Positions 30,553 to 41,268 of a stretch of DNA of 52,072 nucleotides are shown here, in pieces. The notes under the pieces were generated by a model. That model worked only from the letters and a program-made list of their open reading frames with translations, ran no database searches and was not told the DNA's origin. Numbering within the stretch: the stretch's first letter is position 1; each line of letters starts with the position of its first letter. Position numbers and translations under genes: made by a program. Origin of the DNA: Streptomyces sp. T39 (GTDB taxonomy: Bacteria; Actinomycetota; Actinomycetes; Streptomycetales; Streptomycetaceae); NCBI RefSeq assembly GCF_008042045.1, contig NZ_RDBP01000012.1, positions 2,588,817-2,640,888 of the forward strand, read 5' to 3'.

Positions 30553-30927
30553 TTGGCTGCTGAGCTGCACGTCGAGCTGGTCGCCGCGGACCGCAGTGTC
30601 TGGTCCGGCGAGGCCACCCTGGTGGTCGCGCGCACCACGTCCGGCGACATCGGCGTCATGCCCGGTCACCAGCCGCTGCTGGGTGTGCTGGAATCGGGCC
30701 CGGTGACCATCCGTACGACTGAGGGTTCGACCGTCGTGGCCGCCGTTCACGGTGGCTTCGTCTCCTTCGCCGACAACAAGCTGTCGCTGCTGGCGGAGAT
30801 CGCCGAGCTGGCGGACGAGATCGACGTCAAGCGCGCCGAGCGCGCGCTGGAGCGTGCGAAGTCCGACACGGACGGCGCCGCCGAGCGCCGCGCCGACGTC
30901 AGGCTGCGCGCGGTGGCGGCCGGCTAG
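30553..30927 (+). CDS. atpC: ATP synthase F1 subunit epsilon
   Basis: This 124-residue subunit joins the shaft to the c-ring and regulates ATP hydrolysis. It has the beta-sandwich with ELHVELVAADRSVWSG and GDIGVMPGHQPLLGVLE, then two C-terminal helices. The last part is short, as in other Actinobacteria, where the regulatory helices are reduced. The TTG start has GAGGAG upstream. It is separated from atpD by 192 bases with a hairpin. Confidence 0.96.
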   Translation: MAAELHVELVAADRSVWSGEATLVVARTTSGDIGVMPGHQPLLGVLESGPVTIRTTEGSTVVAAVHGGFVSFADNKLSLLAEIAELADEIDVKRAERALERAKSDTDGAAERRADVRLRAVAAG

Positions 30928-30967
30928 GTCCTGTCCGGACCTGGCGACACCGCCGATCAGGTTTTTC

Positions 30968-31017
30968 CCTCAGCCGCGGCCGTTCCGGAGCCCCTCCGGA
31001 GCGTGCCGCGGCTGAGG
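30968..31017 (+). terminator. Terminator of the ATP synthase operon
   Basis: CCTCAGCCGCGGC (30968-30980) pairs with GCCGCGGCTGAGG (31005-31017). An inner TCCGGAG/CTCCGGA stem is also present. It lies 40 bases after atpC. Confidence 0.75.
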
Positions 31018-31073
31018 CGATGCAGGTGCACGTGGTATTCGGTTAACGGGACGATGCGAGGAGGTCGGTGGAG

Positions 31074-31520
31074 ATGTTCCTCGCTCTTCTTGTGAGCGGC
31101 CTGGTCGTCCTACTGGTGGTGGTCGCGCTCTTGGTGTTCGGCCTGCGCAGGCGGCTGATCCAGCGCTCGGGCGGCACCTTCGACTGCAGCCTGCGCTGGA
31201 ACGTCCCCGAGGAGGGCGATCCGTCGAGCAAGGGCTGGGTCTACGGCGTGGCCCGCTACAACGGTGACCGCATCGAGTGGTTCCGCGTCTTCTCCTACGC
31301 GCCCCGGCCCCGCCGCACCCTGGAGCGTTCCGCGATCGAGGTGCTGGCCCGCCGGGTCCCGGACAGCGAGGAGGAGCTCGCCCTGCTGTCGGACTCCGTG
31401 GTCCTCGGCGCCCTGCACCGCGGCACCCGCCTGGAGCTCGCGATGAGCGAGGACGCGCTGACCGGCTTCCTCGCCTGGCTGGAGGCGGCGCCGCCGGGCC
31501 AGCGGGTCAACGTGGCGTGA
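31074..31520 (+). CDS. DUF2550 family membrane protein
   Basis: This 148-residue protein has one N-terminal membrane helix (LALLVSGLVVLLVVVALLVF) followed by the motif RRRLIQRSGGTFDCSLRW and a globular domain of about 110 residues. This is the DUF2550 pattern, found next to the ATP synthase operon in many Actinobacteria. The function is unknown. GGAGG at 31060-31064 is nine bases from ATG 31074, chosen here, and only three from an in-frame GTG at 31068. Confidence 0.88.
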   Translation: MFLALLVSGLVVLLVVVALLVFGLRRRLIQRSGGTFDCSLRWNVPEEGDPSSKGWVYGVARYNGDRIEWFRVFSYAPRPRRTLERSAIEVLARRVPDSEEELALLSDSVVLGALHRGTRLELAMSEDALTGFLAWLEAAPPGQRVNVA

Positions 31521-31530
31521 ACCGGATGTG

Positions 31531-31568
31531 AGGAAGCCCGGGCGGGGAGGACCCCGCCCGGGCTTCCT
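31531..31568. terminator. Bidirectional terminator between DUF2550 and chitinase genes
   Basis: A perfect 17-bp stem (core GAAGCCCGGGCGGGG) with loop AGGA lies between the two convergent genes. The symmetry lets it work in both directions. Confidence 0.85.
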
Positions 31569-31585
31569 GCGTGTGTACGGCCCTG

Positions 31586-33445
<1,860 letters not shown>

Positions 33446-33526
33446 GGAAGCTCCTCGAGTCGTGTGCGGACAGTTCGGGGTTGGTCCGTGCACACCGCTG
33501 CGGGGCTCACCGCAGCGTGCTCGGCG

Positions 33527-33555
33527 AGAGTAGGGTGGTCTGGACCAATCGTCAA
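33527..33555 (-). promoter_or_regulatory. Chitinase promoter
   Basis: On the minus strand TTGACG (33555-33550) and TACTCT (33532-33527) are spaced by 17 bases, giving a start about 75 bases before the gene. The spacer contains one of the two 12-bp operator repeats. Confidence 0.8.
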
Positions 33556-33568
33556 TAGGTCCAGACCA
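33536..33568 (-). promoter_or_regulatory. Two 12-bp direct repeats (DasR-type operator)
   Basis: On the minus strand TGGTCTGGACCT (33568-33557) and TGGTCTGGACCA (33547-33536) flank the -35 box. They match the 12-bp direct repeats of Streptomyces chitinase promoters and the DasR responsive element TGGTCTAGACCA. Each repeat is itself nearly palindromic. Confidence 0.85.
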
Positions 33569-33595
33569 ACGTCGGGGCGCCCCGTCCGGCTCCGG

Positions 33596-34285
33596 TCAGA
33601 TCCCCAACTCCTGGGCCAGGACGGCCGCTTGCACCCGGCTGCGCAGCTCCAGCTTCCCCAGCAACCTGCTGACGTGCGTCTTCGCCGTCGCCTCCGCCAT
33701 CGACAGCCGCTGCGCGATCTCCGCGTTCGACAGGCCCTGCCCCAGACACGAGAGCACCTCCCGTTCCCGCCGGGTCAGCGCGTCGACCACCGACGGATCG
33801 GGCCCGTCCGCCGACCGGCCGGGCCGGGGCGCGGCGAACTCCGCGATCAGGCGCCGGGTGACGGCGGGCGCGATCGTCCCCTCGCCGCGTGCCACCGTGC
33901 GCACCGCCTCGATGAGGGCCCCGGCCTCCGTGTTCTTCAGCAGGAAGCCCGCGGCGCCCGCCCGCAGCGCCCCGAAGACATAGGCGTCGAGATCGAACGT
34001 GGTCAGCACCAGGACGTCGGCCAGCCCCCGCGAGACCACCTCACGGGTCGCCGACACCCCGTCCAGCTTGGGCATCTGCACGTCCATCAGCACCACGTCC
34101 GGGCGCAGCTCGCCGGCGAGCCGCACCGCCTCCTCGCCGTCCGCCGCCTCGCCCACCACCTCGATGTCGGGCGCGCTGCGCAGGATCAGGACCAGCCCGG
34201 CACGCACCGCGCTCTGGTCCTCCGCGACCAGCACCCGCACCCGGCGCCCGGGTGCGGGCGCCGGTGCGGCCGCCGTGTCCGTCAT
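33596..34285 (-). CDS. NarL/LuxR-family response regulator
   Basis: This 229-residue regulator has a receiver with the phosphoacceptor D68 in VVLMDVQMPKLDG and a C-terminal LuxR-type helix-turn-helix (about 165-225) with LTRREREVLSCLGQGLSNAEI and TAKTHVSRLLGKLEL. The ATG overlaps the stop of the upstream sensor kinase by four bases, so the pair is coupled. Targets are unknown. It lies 41 bases from the divergent chitinase operator, but nothing shows that it controls chitinase. Confidence 0.94.
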   Translation of the reverse strand: MTDTAAAPAPAPGRRVRVLVAEDQSAVRAGLVLILRSAPDIEVVGEAADGEEAVRLAGELRPDVVLMDVQMPKLDGVSATREVVSRGLADVLVLTTFDLDAYVFGALRAGAAGFLLKNTEAGALIEAVRTVARGEGTIAPAVTRRLIAEFAAPRPGRSADGPDPSVVDALTRREREVLSCLGQGLSNAEIAQRLSMAEATAKTHVSRLLGKLELRSRVQAAVLAQELGI

Positions 34286-35502
34286 GCCGAGAACTCCTTG
34301 TCGTCGACGAGCAGGGGCAGGGTCGCCCGTACCCTCCAGACCGTGCGCGGACCGCCTCCGCCCTCGGGGCCCCGTGCCGGCCCCGCCGCGAAGCCGCCGC
34401 CCAGCAGCGCGACCCGCTCCTCCATGCCGACGAGACCCGCCCCGGAGCCGGGGGCGCGCGGCCCCGGCCGGCGCCCGAAGGGGCTCACGACGTCCACGGC
34501 GAGCACCCGGGCCGCGTCGTCGAGTGCCACCGTCACCCGGACCTCGCCCGCCTCGGCGTGCTTGAGGGCGTTGGTCAGCGACTCCTGCACGATGCGGTAG
34601 GCCGCCAGCTCCACCGGCGCGGGCAGCTCCACCGCCCCCGTGCGCCGGTCGTGCAGCGCGAAGGTCAGCCCGCTGGGCGCGCCGTTCGTCCGCGCCTGCT
34701 CCACCAGCGCCTCCAGCCCGGCGAGGGTCGGCGCGGCCGCCGGTTCCGTGTCGCCGCCCGCGCTGTCCCGCAGCAGTCCGATCAGCCGGCGCATCTCGGC
34801 CAGGCCCGCGACGCTGTTCTCCCGGATCACCCCGAGCGCCTGACGGGTGGTCGCCTCGTCGTCCAGCGACAGCGCCGCCGTGGAGTGGATGGCGATCGCC
34901 GACAAGTGGTTCGCCACCATGTCGTGCAGCTCGCGGGCCATCCGGGCCCGCTCGGCGACGACCGCCTGCGCCCGGTCCATCTCCGCGAGCAGGGTGGTCT
35001 GCTCGGCCCGCAGCCGCGCGGCGTCCGCGGCCTCGCGGTGGTTGCGCACGATGGCGCCGGTGGTGGCGGGACCGAAGGAGACGAGGCCGGTGACGACACC
35101 GATCAGCAGCGCTCCCGGGTTGCGCAGCCAGGCCAGGAAGCCGATCGTCACCGCGATCGTGAGCATCCCCGTGATCACCGGGATGCGGCGGGCCGCACCG
35201 GGCGAGCCGTACAGCACCGCCGCGTAGACGAGGTCGGCGAACATCATCACGGTCGCCAGGCTGCCGGGGGTGAACAGGTCGGAGATCATCGCCGCCGTGC
35301 CCACGAGCAGGGCGGTCCGCGGCATGGTGCGGCGCAGCAGTTCCAGGGCGGCCATGGCCGTCAGCGGCAGCAGCGTCACCCAGCCGGGCAGCGGGGCCCC
35401 GTAGCCGTTGGTGTGGAGGTCGAACGACCAGAGCAGCAGGCCGCCGAGCAGACCGGTGACCGCGATGAGGACGTCGTCGCGGTGGGGGCGGGGCAGGGTC
35501 AC
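34282..35502 (-). CDS. Two-component sensor histidine kinase (NarL-type)
   Basis: This 406-residue kinase has about five or six membrane helices in its first 165 residues and no large extracellular loop, so it may sense a signal in the membrane. The dimerisation box ARELHDMVANHLSAIAIHS contains the phospho-histidine. The ATPase part has AAYRIVQESLTNALKHA and a short G-box (GAGLVGMEERV). The GTG start gives VTLPRPHRDD just before the first helix; earlier in-frame codons add a Cys-rich leader without support. It is coupled to the response regulator downstream. Confidence 0.92.
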   Translation of the reverse strand: MTLPRPHRDDVLIAVTGLLGGLLLWSFDLHTNGYGAPLPGWVTLLPLTAMAALELLRRTMPRTALLVGTAAMISDLFTPGSLATVMMFADLVYAAVLYGSPGAARRIPVITGMLTIAVTIGFLAWLRNPGALLIGVVTGLVSFGPATTGAIVRNHREAADAARLRAEQTTLLAEMDRAQAVVAERARMARELHDMVANHLSAIAIHSTAALSLDDEATTRQALGVIRENSVAGLAEMRRLIGLLRDSAGGDTEPAAAPTLAGLEALVEQARTNGAPSGLTFALHDRRTGAVELPAPVELAAYRIVQESLTNALKHAEAGEVRVTVALDDAARVLAVDVVSPFGRRPGPRAPGSGAGLVGMEERVALLGGGFAAGPARGPEGGGGPRTVWRVRATLPLLVDDKEFSA

Positions 35503-35559
35503 GGACCCATCAAACACGCAGCGGCCCGCCGCGTGCCTCACCGCGCGGTCGGAGGTGCC

Positions 35560-35579
35560 ACTACATCGAACGATGCAGT
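35560..35579. promoter_or_regulatory. Imperfect palindrome between divergent genes
   Basis: ACTACATCG-AA-CGATGCAGT has 8 of 9 pairs matched. It lies between the sensor kinase and the divergent membrane-protein gene and could be an operator for one or both. Confidence 0.35.
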
Positions 35580-35654
35580 CGCAGGTCGTCACCGGCGACG
35601 ACGACGGCGCGGCCCGGGGCCGACAGTCTTGGAGCGTACGAGAGGAGATCCGCC

Positions 35655-36233
35655 GTGATCGTCACGCTGATCATCGTCTGCGAGATCGGGTTCTGGGTCC
35701 TGCTGGCCGCCGGTCTCGCCGTCCGCTACCTGCTGAGGATGCCCCGGACCGGTGCCGCGCTGCTGCTGTGCGAGCCGCTGCTGGAGGTGCTGCTGCTCGT
35801 GGTCACGGCGATCGACCTGAAGAACGGGGCCGACCCGAGCTGGAAGCACGGTCTGGCGGCGCTCTACATCGGTTACACCGTCGGGCACGGCCACCGGACC
35901 GTGAAGTGGCTCGACGGCCATGCCGCCCACCGCCTCGGCGGCGCGCCGCCGCCCCCGAAGCCGCCGCGCTACGGCATGGCCCGCGCCCGGCACGAGGGCC
36001 GTGTCTGGCTCGGCACGGTGGTCGGCGCCGCCGTCGCGAGCGTCCTGCTGCTGGGCGCCATGTGGTACGTCGACGACCCCTCGCGCACCGGGTCGCTGGA
36101 GAGCTGGATGTCCGGGGCCTGGCGGGCGGCCGGCATCCACGGCCTGATCGCCCTCACCTACGCGGTGTGGCCGAAGAAGGACCCCGGCGCCGCCGGGAAG
36201 TCCGACCGGGAGCCGGTCCGCGTCGACCGCTGA
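35655..36233 (+). CDS. Hypothetical membrane protein
   Basis: This 192-residue protein has about four membrane helices: residues 2-25 (IVTLIIVCEIGFWVLLAAGLA), about 35-55, about 118-140 (LGTVVGAAVASVLLLGAMW) and about 158-175. A Pro-rich cytoplasmic stretch (GGAPPPPKPPRYG) and HGHRTVKWLDGHAAHR lie between the second and third. The GTG start has GAGAGGAGATC upstream. It resembles conserved actinobacterial membrane proteins of unknown function that sit beside two-component genes. It is divergent from the kinase and could be its partner or target; that is inference. Confidence 0.75.
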   Translation: MIVTLIIVCEIGFWVLLAAGLAVRYLLRMPRTGAALLLCEPLLEVLLLVVTAIDLKNGADPSWKHGLAALYIGYTVGHGHRTVKWLDGHAAHRLGGAPPPPKPPRYGMARARHEGRVWLGTVVGAAVASVLLLGAMWYVDDPSRTGSLESWMSGAWRAAGIHGLIALTYAVWPKKDPGAAGKSDREPVRVDR

Positions 36234-36245
36234 GGGCGGGCCGCC

Positions 36246-36269
36246 CGGGCGCGGTCCGCGCCGCGCCCG
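36246..36269. terminator. Terminator between convergent genes
   Basis: CGGGCGCGG and CCGCGCCCG form a 9-bp stem around TCCGCG, shortly after the membrane-protein stop and before the convergent adenosyltransferase. Confidence 0.55.
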
Positions 36270-36322
36270 ACCGCCCGGCGTGCTGCCGGCCCCGGAGCCC
36301 GTCGGGCCCCCGGGACCGCCGC

Positions 36323-36895
36323 TCAGCGTTCGCCGCCGGGCACCCACAGCACGTCGCCGACCTCCTTGTTGGCGGTCCTGGCCAGGATGAAGAGCAGGTC
36401 GGAGAGGCGGTTGAGGTAGGTGGCGGTCAGCGCGTTCATCGTCTCGCCGTGGACCTCCAGCGCCGCCCAGGTCGACCGCTCGGCCCTGCGGACCACCGTG
36501 CACGCCTGGTGCAGCAGGGCCGCCCCCGGCGTCCCGCCGGGCAGGATGAAGCTCCGCAGCTTCTCCAGCTCCTCCAGGAACCGGTCGCAGTCGGCCTCCA
36601 GCTTGTCGACGTAGGACTGCTCGACCCGCAGCGGCGGGTACTTCGGGTCCGGCACGACCGGGGTCGACAGGTCCGCGCCGACGTCGAAGAGGTCGTTCTG
36701 CACCCGGACGAGGACCTTCACGACCTCCTCGTCCAGCCCTCCGAGGGCGATCGCCGTACCGATCACGGCGTTGGCCTCGTTGGCGTCGGCGTACGCCGAG
36801 ATGCGCAGATCGGTCTTGGCGGTGCGGCTCATGTCGCCGAGGGCGGTGGTGCCCTGGTCGCCGGTGCGGGTGTAGATGCGTGTCAGATTGACCAT
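36323..36895 (-). CDS. PduO-type cob(I)alamin adenosyltransferase
   Basis: This 190-residue enzyme transfers the adenosyl group of ATP to cob(I)alamin to give coenzyme B12. The ATP-binding N-terminus is IYTRTGDQGTTALGD. Further family marks are RISAYADANEANAVIGTA, LRSFILPGG, HQACTVVRRAER and LNRLSDLLFILAR. The length is normal. The next gene upstream on this strand, an ABC permease, ends 13 bases away, so transcription may continue into this gene. Confidence 0.94.
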   Translation of the reverse strand: MVNLTRIYTRTGDQGTTALGDMSRTAKTDLRISAYADANEANAVIGTAIALGGLDEEVVKVLVRVQNDLFDVGADLSTPVVPDPKYPPLRVEQSYVDKLEADCDRFLEELEKLRSFILPGGTPGAALLHQACTVVRRAERSTWAALEVHGETMNALTATYLNRLSDLLFILARTANKEVGDVLWVPGGER

Positions 36896-36908
36896 GCGGT
36901 CAGCGTAG

Positions 36909-37664
36909 TTACGCCCCGGCCCTGCGGAACACCCGTGTGCCGACCGTCACGGACACCGCGGCCAGCGCGAGCGCCATGAGCACGCCGTACGCCATCGCGG
37001 GACCGGCGTAGTCGCCGACGTACGCGGCGCGCACCGCGTCGACCAGGTAGCGGAACGGCATGATGTGCGACAGCACGTCCAGCCACGCCGGGGCCAGCGC
37101 CATCGGCAGCATCAGCCCGGACAGCAGCATCGACGGCATGCTGACCGCGTTCACCACCGGGCCGAACTCCTGCGGGGTGCCGACCGTCATCGCGAGCGCG
37201 TACGACAGCGCCGCGAGGGAGACCGTCAGCAGCGCGACGAAGGCGAAGCCGATCAGGATGCCGCCGAGCGGCGCCCGCAGCCCCATCGCCAGGGCCGCGA
37301 GCACCAGCAGCACGGCCTGGAAGACGAACAGCGCGGCGTCCCGCAGCACCCGGCCCAGCAGCAGCGCGAGGCGGCTCACGGGGGTCACTCGCATCCGCTC
37401 GACGACCCCCGTCTGCTTGTCGATCAGCACTGCGAAGCCGGCGAACGAGGCGCCGAAGAGCCCCAGCTGGAGCAGGAGTCCGGGCACGAGCACCTGCCAC
37501 GAGTCGCCCTCGGACGCGAGCGGCAGATCGGACAGCAGCGGCCCGAAGAAGAGCAGGTACAGCAGCGGCATCAGGACGCCGAAGAGGATCTGGAACCGCG
37601 AGCCGAGGGTCTGGCGGGCGTACCGCCCGAAGATCAGCGCGGTGTCGGAGAGGAGTTCTGGCAT
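36909..37664 (-). CDS. ABC-2 type permease (DrrB-like)
   Basis: This 251-residue protein has six predicted helices and the ABC-2 pattern of drug exporters: RYARQTLGSRFQILFGVLMP at the start, LIDKQTGVVERMRVTPVSR in the cytoplasmic loop, and LSHIMPFRYLVDAVRAAYVG near the end. It pairs with the ATPase at 37828. Unusually for such pairs, 163 bases separate the genes; I see nothing certain in that gap. The ATG at 37664 starts the conserved sequence; in-frame codons upstream add low-complexity residues. Confidence 0.9.
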   Translation of the reverse strand: MPELLSDTALIFGRYARQTLGSRFQILFGVLMPLLYLLFFGPLLSDLPLASEGDSWQVLVPGLLLQLGLFGASFAGFAVLIDKQTGVVERMRVTPVSRLALLLGRVLRDAALFVFQAVLLVLAALAMGLRAPLGGILIGFAFVALLTVSLAALSYALAMTVGTPQEFGPVVNAVSMPSMLLSGLMLPMALAPAWLDVLSHIMPFRYLVDAVRAAYVGDYAGPAMAYGVLMALALAAVSVTVGTRVFRRAGA

Positions 37665-37827
37665 GTCGGGGGCCCAGGGCCTTTCGTGTGGATAGGGGTG
37701 GACCGGCGAGCGGGGTCCGGTGCCGTGGATCGCAGGGCGGAGGGGTGAGGAGGACCTCCTCCAGGGGCGAGCCGGCGCAGGGCGCGGCACCGGGGCACGC
37801 GAGCCCGCCAGGATGTGAACGGAGGCC

Positions 37828-38610
<783 letters not shown>

Positions 38611-38633
38611 GACCCCAGAAAAACAGAGTCACT

Positions 38634-38660
38634 TAAATTTTGCAACGACCCCAAAGTTTA
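38634..38660. promoter_or_regulatory. Candidate TetR operator
   Basis: TAAATTTTG-N9-CAAAGTTTA has 8 of 9 pairs matched. It is AT-rich in a GC-rich genome and centred between the divergent ABC ATPase and TetR genes, where a self-regulating TetR protein usually binds. Confidence 0.6.
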
Positions 38661-38689
38661 GCCGGGTGCACCGAAGCTAGGATCGGGCC

Positions 38690-39328
38690 ATGGCGGAAGG
38701 GCTCAGGGAACGCAAGAAGCGGCAGACCAGGCAGCACATCTCCGACGTGGCCACCCGGCTCTTCGTGGAGCACGGATTCGTCACGGTGACGATCGCCGAG
38801 GTCGCCGAGGCCGCCGATGTCTCGGTCAACACCGTCTACAACTACTTCCCGGCCAAGGAGGACCTCTTTCTCGACCGCAGCGCCGACGTCACCGACCGGC
38901 TCTCCCGCTGGGTGCGCGGCCGCCGGCCGGGGGAGTCGGCCGCCGCCGCCGTGCTGCGCGAGCTGCGCGCGGCCGTCGAGGGGATGTCTCCGGCCGTCGG
39001 GCTCTTCGAGGGCTACGCCGACTTCATGAAGGTCATCGTCGAGGCGGACACCCTGCGCTCGCGGCTGTGGGCGATCCAGCAGGAGAGCCTGCTCGACCTG
39101 GTGGGCACGATGCGCGCGGAGGGCGGCGCCGCCGAGGGGGACATGCTGCCGGATCTGGTCGCGGGGCAACTCGCCTGGCTCCACGGGACGCTGATGGGGT
39201 GGATCGGCGCGGAGATGGTCAAGCGGCGCAAACCGGACCAAGTGTCCCGTGAAGCCCTGGTCCTCATCGACGAGATGGAGGAGCTGCTGAGCGAGAAGGT
39301 GCTCGACTACGCCGTCCGTGGCGGCTGA
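38690..39328 (+). CDS. TetR family transcriptional regulator
   Basis: This 212-residue regulator has the TetR helix-turn-helix at the N-terminus (about 12-58) with FVTVTIAEVAEAADVSVNTV and YNYFPAKEDLF. The C-terminal helical domain binds an unknown ligand. It is divergent from the DrrAB-like exporter, so it probably represses that exporter and itself through the inverted repeat at 38634-38660. Confidence 0.93.
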   Translation: MAEGLRERKKRQTRQHISDVATRLFVEHGFVTVTIAEVAEAADVSVNTVYNYFPAKEDLFLDRSADVTDRLSRWVRGRRPGESAAAAVLRELRAAVEGMSPAVGLFEGYADFMKVIVEADTLRSRLWAIQQESLLDLVGTMRAEGGAAEGDMLPDLVAGQLAWLHGTLMGWIGAEMVKRRKPDQVSREALVLIDEMEELLSEKVLDYAVRGG

Positions 39329-39458
39329 CCGGGGGGCCGGAGTGTGATGTCCGCCATGTGGGACGTGACGCGCGTCTCTTGGCGGTCACAGGGCCCCCTC
39401 ACGGGCGCTAACCTCCCGCAGAGAGCGCACATGTAAACAGTCGTTAAGGGGTGCAGCA

Positions 39459-40307
39459 GTGGCCAGGAAGCTCGCCGTCATCGGGTCCGGACTCATGGGG
39501 TCCGGTATCGCACAGGTCTCGGCCCAGGCCGGCTGGGACGTCGTGCTGCGCGATGTGACCGACGAGGCCCTGACCCGCGGCCGCGACGGCATCAAGGCGT
39601 CGTACGACCGGTTCGTCGCCAAGGGCAGGCTCGAAGCGGCCGACGCCGAGGCGGCGTTGGCCCGCATCACCACCACGACCGACCTGGACGCCGTGGCCGA
39701 CGCCGACATCGTCGTCGAGGCCGTGTTCGAGAAGCTCGAGGTCAAGCACGAGATCTTCCGGACGCTCGACAAGATCGTCCGGCAGGACGCCGTCCTCGCC
39801 TCCAACACCTCCGCCATCCCGATCACGAAGATCGCGGCCGTGACGGAGCGGCCGGAGCGGGTCGTCGGCACCCACTTCTTCTCGCCGGTCCCGATGATGC
39901 AGCTGTGCGAGCTGGTCCGCGGCTACAAGACGAGCGACGAAACCCTCGCCACCGCGCGGGAGTTCGCCGAGTCCGTGGGCAAGACCTGCATCGTCGTCAA
40001 CCGCGACGTCGCCGGCTTCGTCACCACCCGCCTCATCTCTGCCCTCGTCGTCGAGGCGGCGAAGCTGTACGAATCGGGCGTCGCCACCGCCGAGGACATC
40101 GACATCGCCTGCAAGCTCGGCTTCGGCCACGCCATGGGGCCGCTGGCCACCGCCGACCTGACCGGCGTCGACATCCTGCTGCACGCCACGAGCAACATCT
40201 ACACCGAGTCGCAGGACGAGAAGTTCGCGCCGCCGGAGCTGATGCGCCGGATGGTGGACGCCGGTGACATCGGCCGCAAGAGCGGGCAGGGCTTCTACAA
40301 GCACTGA
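39459..40307 (+). CDS. 3-hydroxybutyryl-CoA dehydrogenase
   Basis: This 282-residue enzyme oxidises or forms 3-hydroxyacyl-CoA with NAD(P). The N-terminal Rossmann motif is VIGSGLMGSGIAQV. The catalytic His-Glu pair region has VVGTHFFSPVPMMQLCELV. The C-terminal domain has NRDVAGFVTTRLISALVVEA and ends GRKSGQGFYKH. The GTG start has AAGGGG upstream. It probably feeds butyryl-CoA or ethylmalonyl-CoA metabolism, or polyhydroxybutyrate turnover. No pathway partner is adjacent. Confidence 0.94.
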   Translation: MARKLAVIGSGLMGSGIAQVSAQAGWDVVLRDVTDEALTRGRDGIKASYDRFVAKGRLEAADAEAALARITTTTDLDAVADADIVVEAVFEKLEVKHEIFRTLDKIVRQDAVLASNTSAIPITKIAAVTERPERVVGTHFFSPVPMMQLCELVRGYKTSDETLATAREFAESVGKTCIVVNRDVAGFVTTRLISALVVEAAKLYESGVATAEDIDIACKLGFGHAMGPLATADLTGVDILLHATSNIYTESQDEKFAPPELMRRMVDAGDIGRKSGQGFYKH

Positions 40308-40319
40308 CGCTATCGACCG

Positions 40320-40354
40320 ATTCGGTATCGCCCGTGGGGGTGAATTCGGTATCG
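40320..40354 (+). promoter_or_regulatory. Two 11-bp direct repeats before the STAS gene
   Basis: ATTCGGTATCG occurs at 40320-40330 and again at 40344-40354, so the repeats are 24 bp apart, a little over two helical turns. This spacing suits a dimeric activator bound on one face of the DNA. Confidence 0.45.
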
Positions 40355-40457
40355 GTTCGCTTACAAGCAGCAACCCCACCGCATGTGCGGCAGTCAGTTG
40401 TTGCAAGACGGGGAATCAACGGACACGGGGCAGACCACACCTTCTCGGGGAGCGCAT

Positions 40458-40781
40458 ATGCACATCAGGGGCGACCACGCCGAGCTGGTCGTCGGGGGCC
40501 GCCTCGACGTCCGCAGCGCGGCGGACGCCCGTACGGTGCTGCACTCGGCCGTCGACGACGGCGTCGGCGACCTGGTGCTCGACCTGACGCACCTCGACTC
40601 CTGGGACGCCACCGGGCTCGGGGTCATCATGGGAGCGCACCGGCGGGCCGGCCGCTGCGGCCGCCGCCTGGTGCTGCGCGGTGTGCCGCCGCAGATGCAG
40701 CGGCTCCTCGTCGCCACCAGGCTGCACCGCATCCTGGCGATCGAGGGCGGTATCGCGGCGGAATCGCTTCCGCGCGTCTGA
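40458..40781 (+). CDS. STAS-domain protein lacking the usual phosphoserine
   Basis: This 107-residue protein is a single STAS domain of the anti-anti-sigma (SpoIIAA/BldG) type. The phosphorylation loop reads DSWDATGLGVIMG, where active relatives have Asp-Ser-Ser/Thr-Gly. The phosphorylated Ser is Ala51 here, and Thr52 follows it. It may be locked in the unphosphorylated, binding-competent state, or use Thr52. The ATG start has GGGGAG upstream; an in-frame ATG at 40383 would add 25 unrelated residues. No anti-sigma kinase is encoded next to it. The neighbour downstream is a large membrane-anchored NTPase. Confidence 0.88.
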   Translation: MHIRGDHAELVVGGRLDVRSAADARTVLHSAVDDGVGDLVLDLTHLDSWDATGLGVIMGAHRRAGRCGRRLVLRGVPPQMQRLLVATRLHRILAIEGGIAAESLPRV

Positions 40782-41268
40782 CGTCCGCCCGCCCCCGACG
40801 GGGAGCCGGGCGGGCGCCCGCCCGGCGATCGCGACGGAGCCCGCCGGCGGCGGAGGAGCCCGGCCACCCGGCGCCGAGGTCTCCGATCCGCGGGAGCGAG
40901 CCGCCGAGGTCTCCGACCCGCGGGAGCGAGCCGCCGAGGTCTCCGCGGTGCGGGACAGAGCGGCGCATCCGGCCGCCACGGGGACCTTCGCGGTACGAGC
41001 GGCACCACGGGTGCGAACGGTACGAGGCGTGCAAACCTCCCAAGACCGTGACGTCCCAGGCTGTGGGGGAACCCGCTGTTCCGCGATCCCCGCCCAGCGT
41101 CTAGGGTTCGATCGCCCGCCCTTGCGCAGGACCCGTCAGGCGGGCACCGGACCGAAGCGACGGCGAGCGTGCCCAGAGGCCGGAGGGCAACGAGCACGCG
41201 GCTCCGGCCCCAGGATTCGAGCGATCTTGGCGGAGCGAGTCAGGCAACCGCATCTGGGGGCTTTCACC
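40782..41268. other. Gene-free region with 30-bp repeats
   Basis: No convincing gene lies in these 487 bases before the large NTPase gene. The region holds three 30-bp tandem repeats. Open frames crossing it merely extend the NTPase frame with low-complexity sequence. Confidence 0.55.
40871..40960. repeat. Three 30-bp tandem repeats
   Basis: Units start at 40871, 40901 and 40931 and share CGCCGAGGTCTCCG. Units 1 and 2 differ at only two positions; unit 3 is diverged in its second half. Confidence 0.85.
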
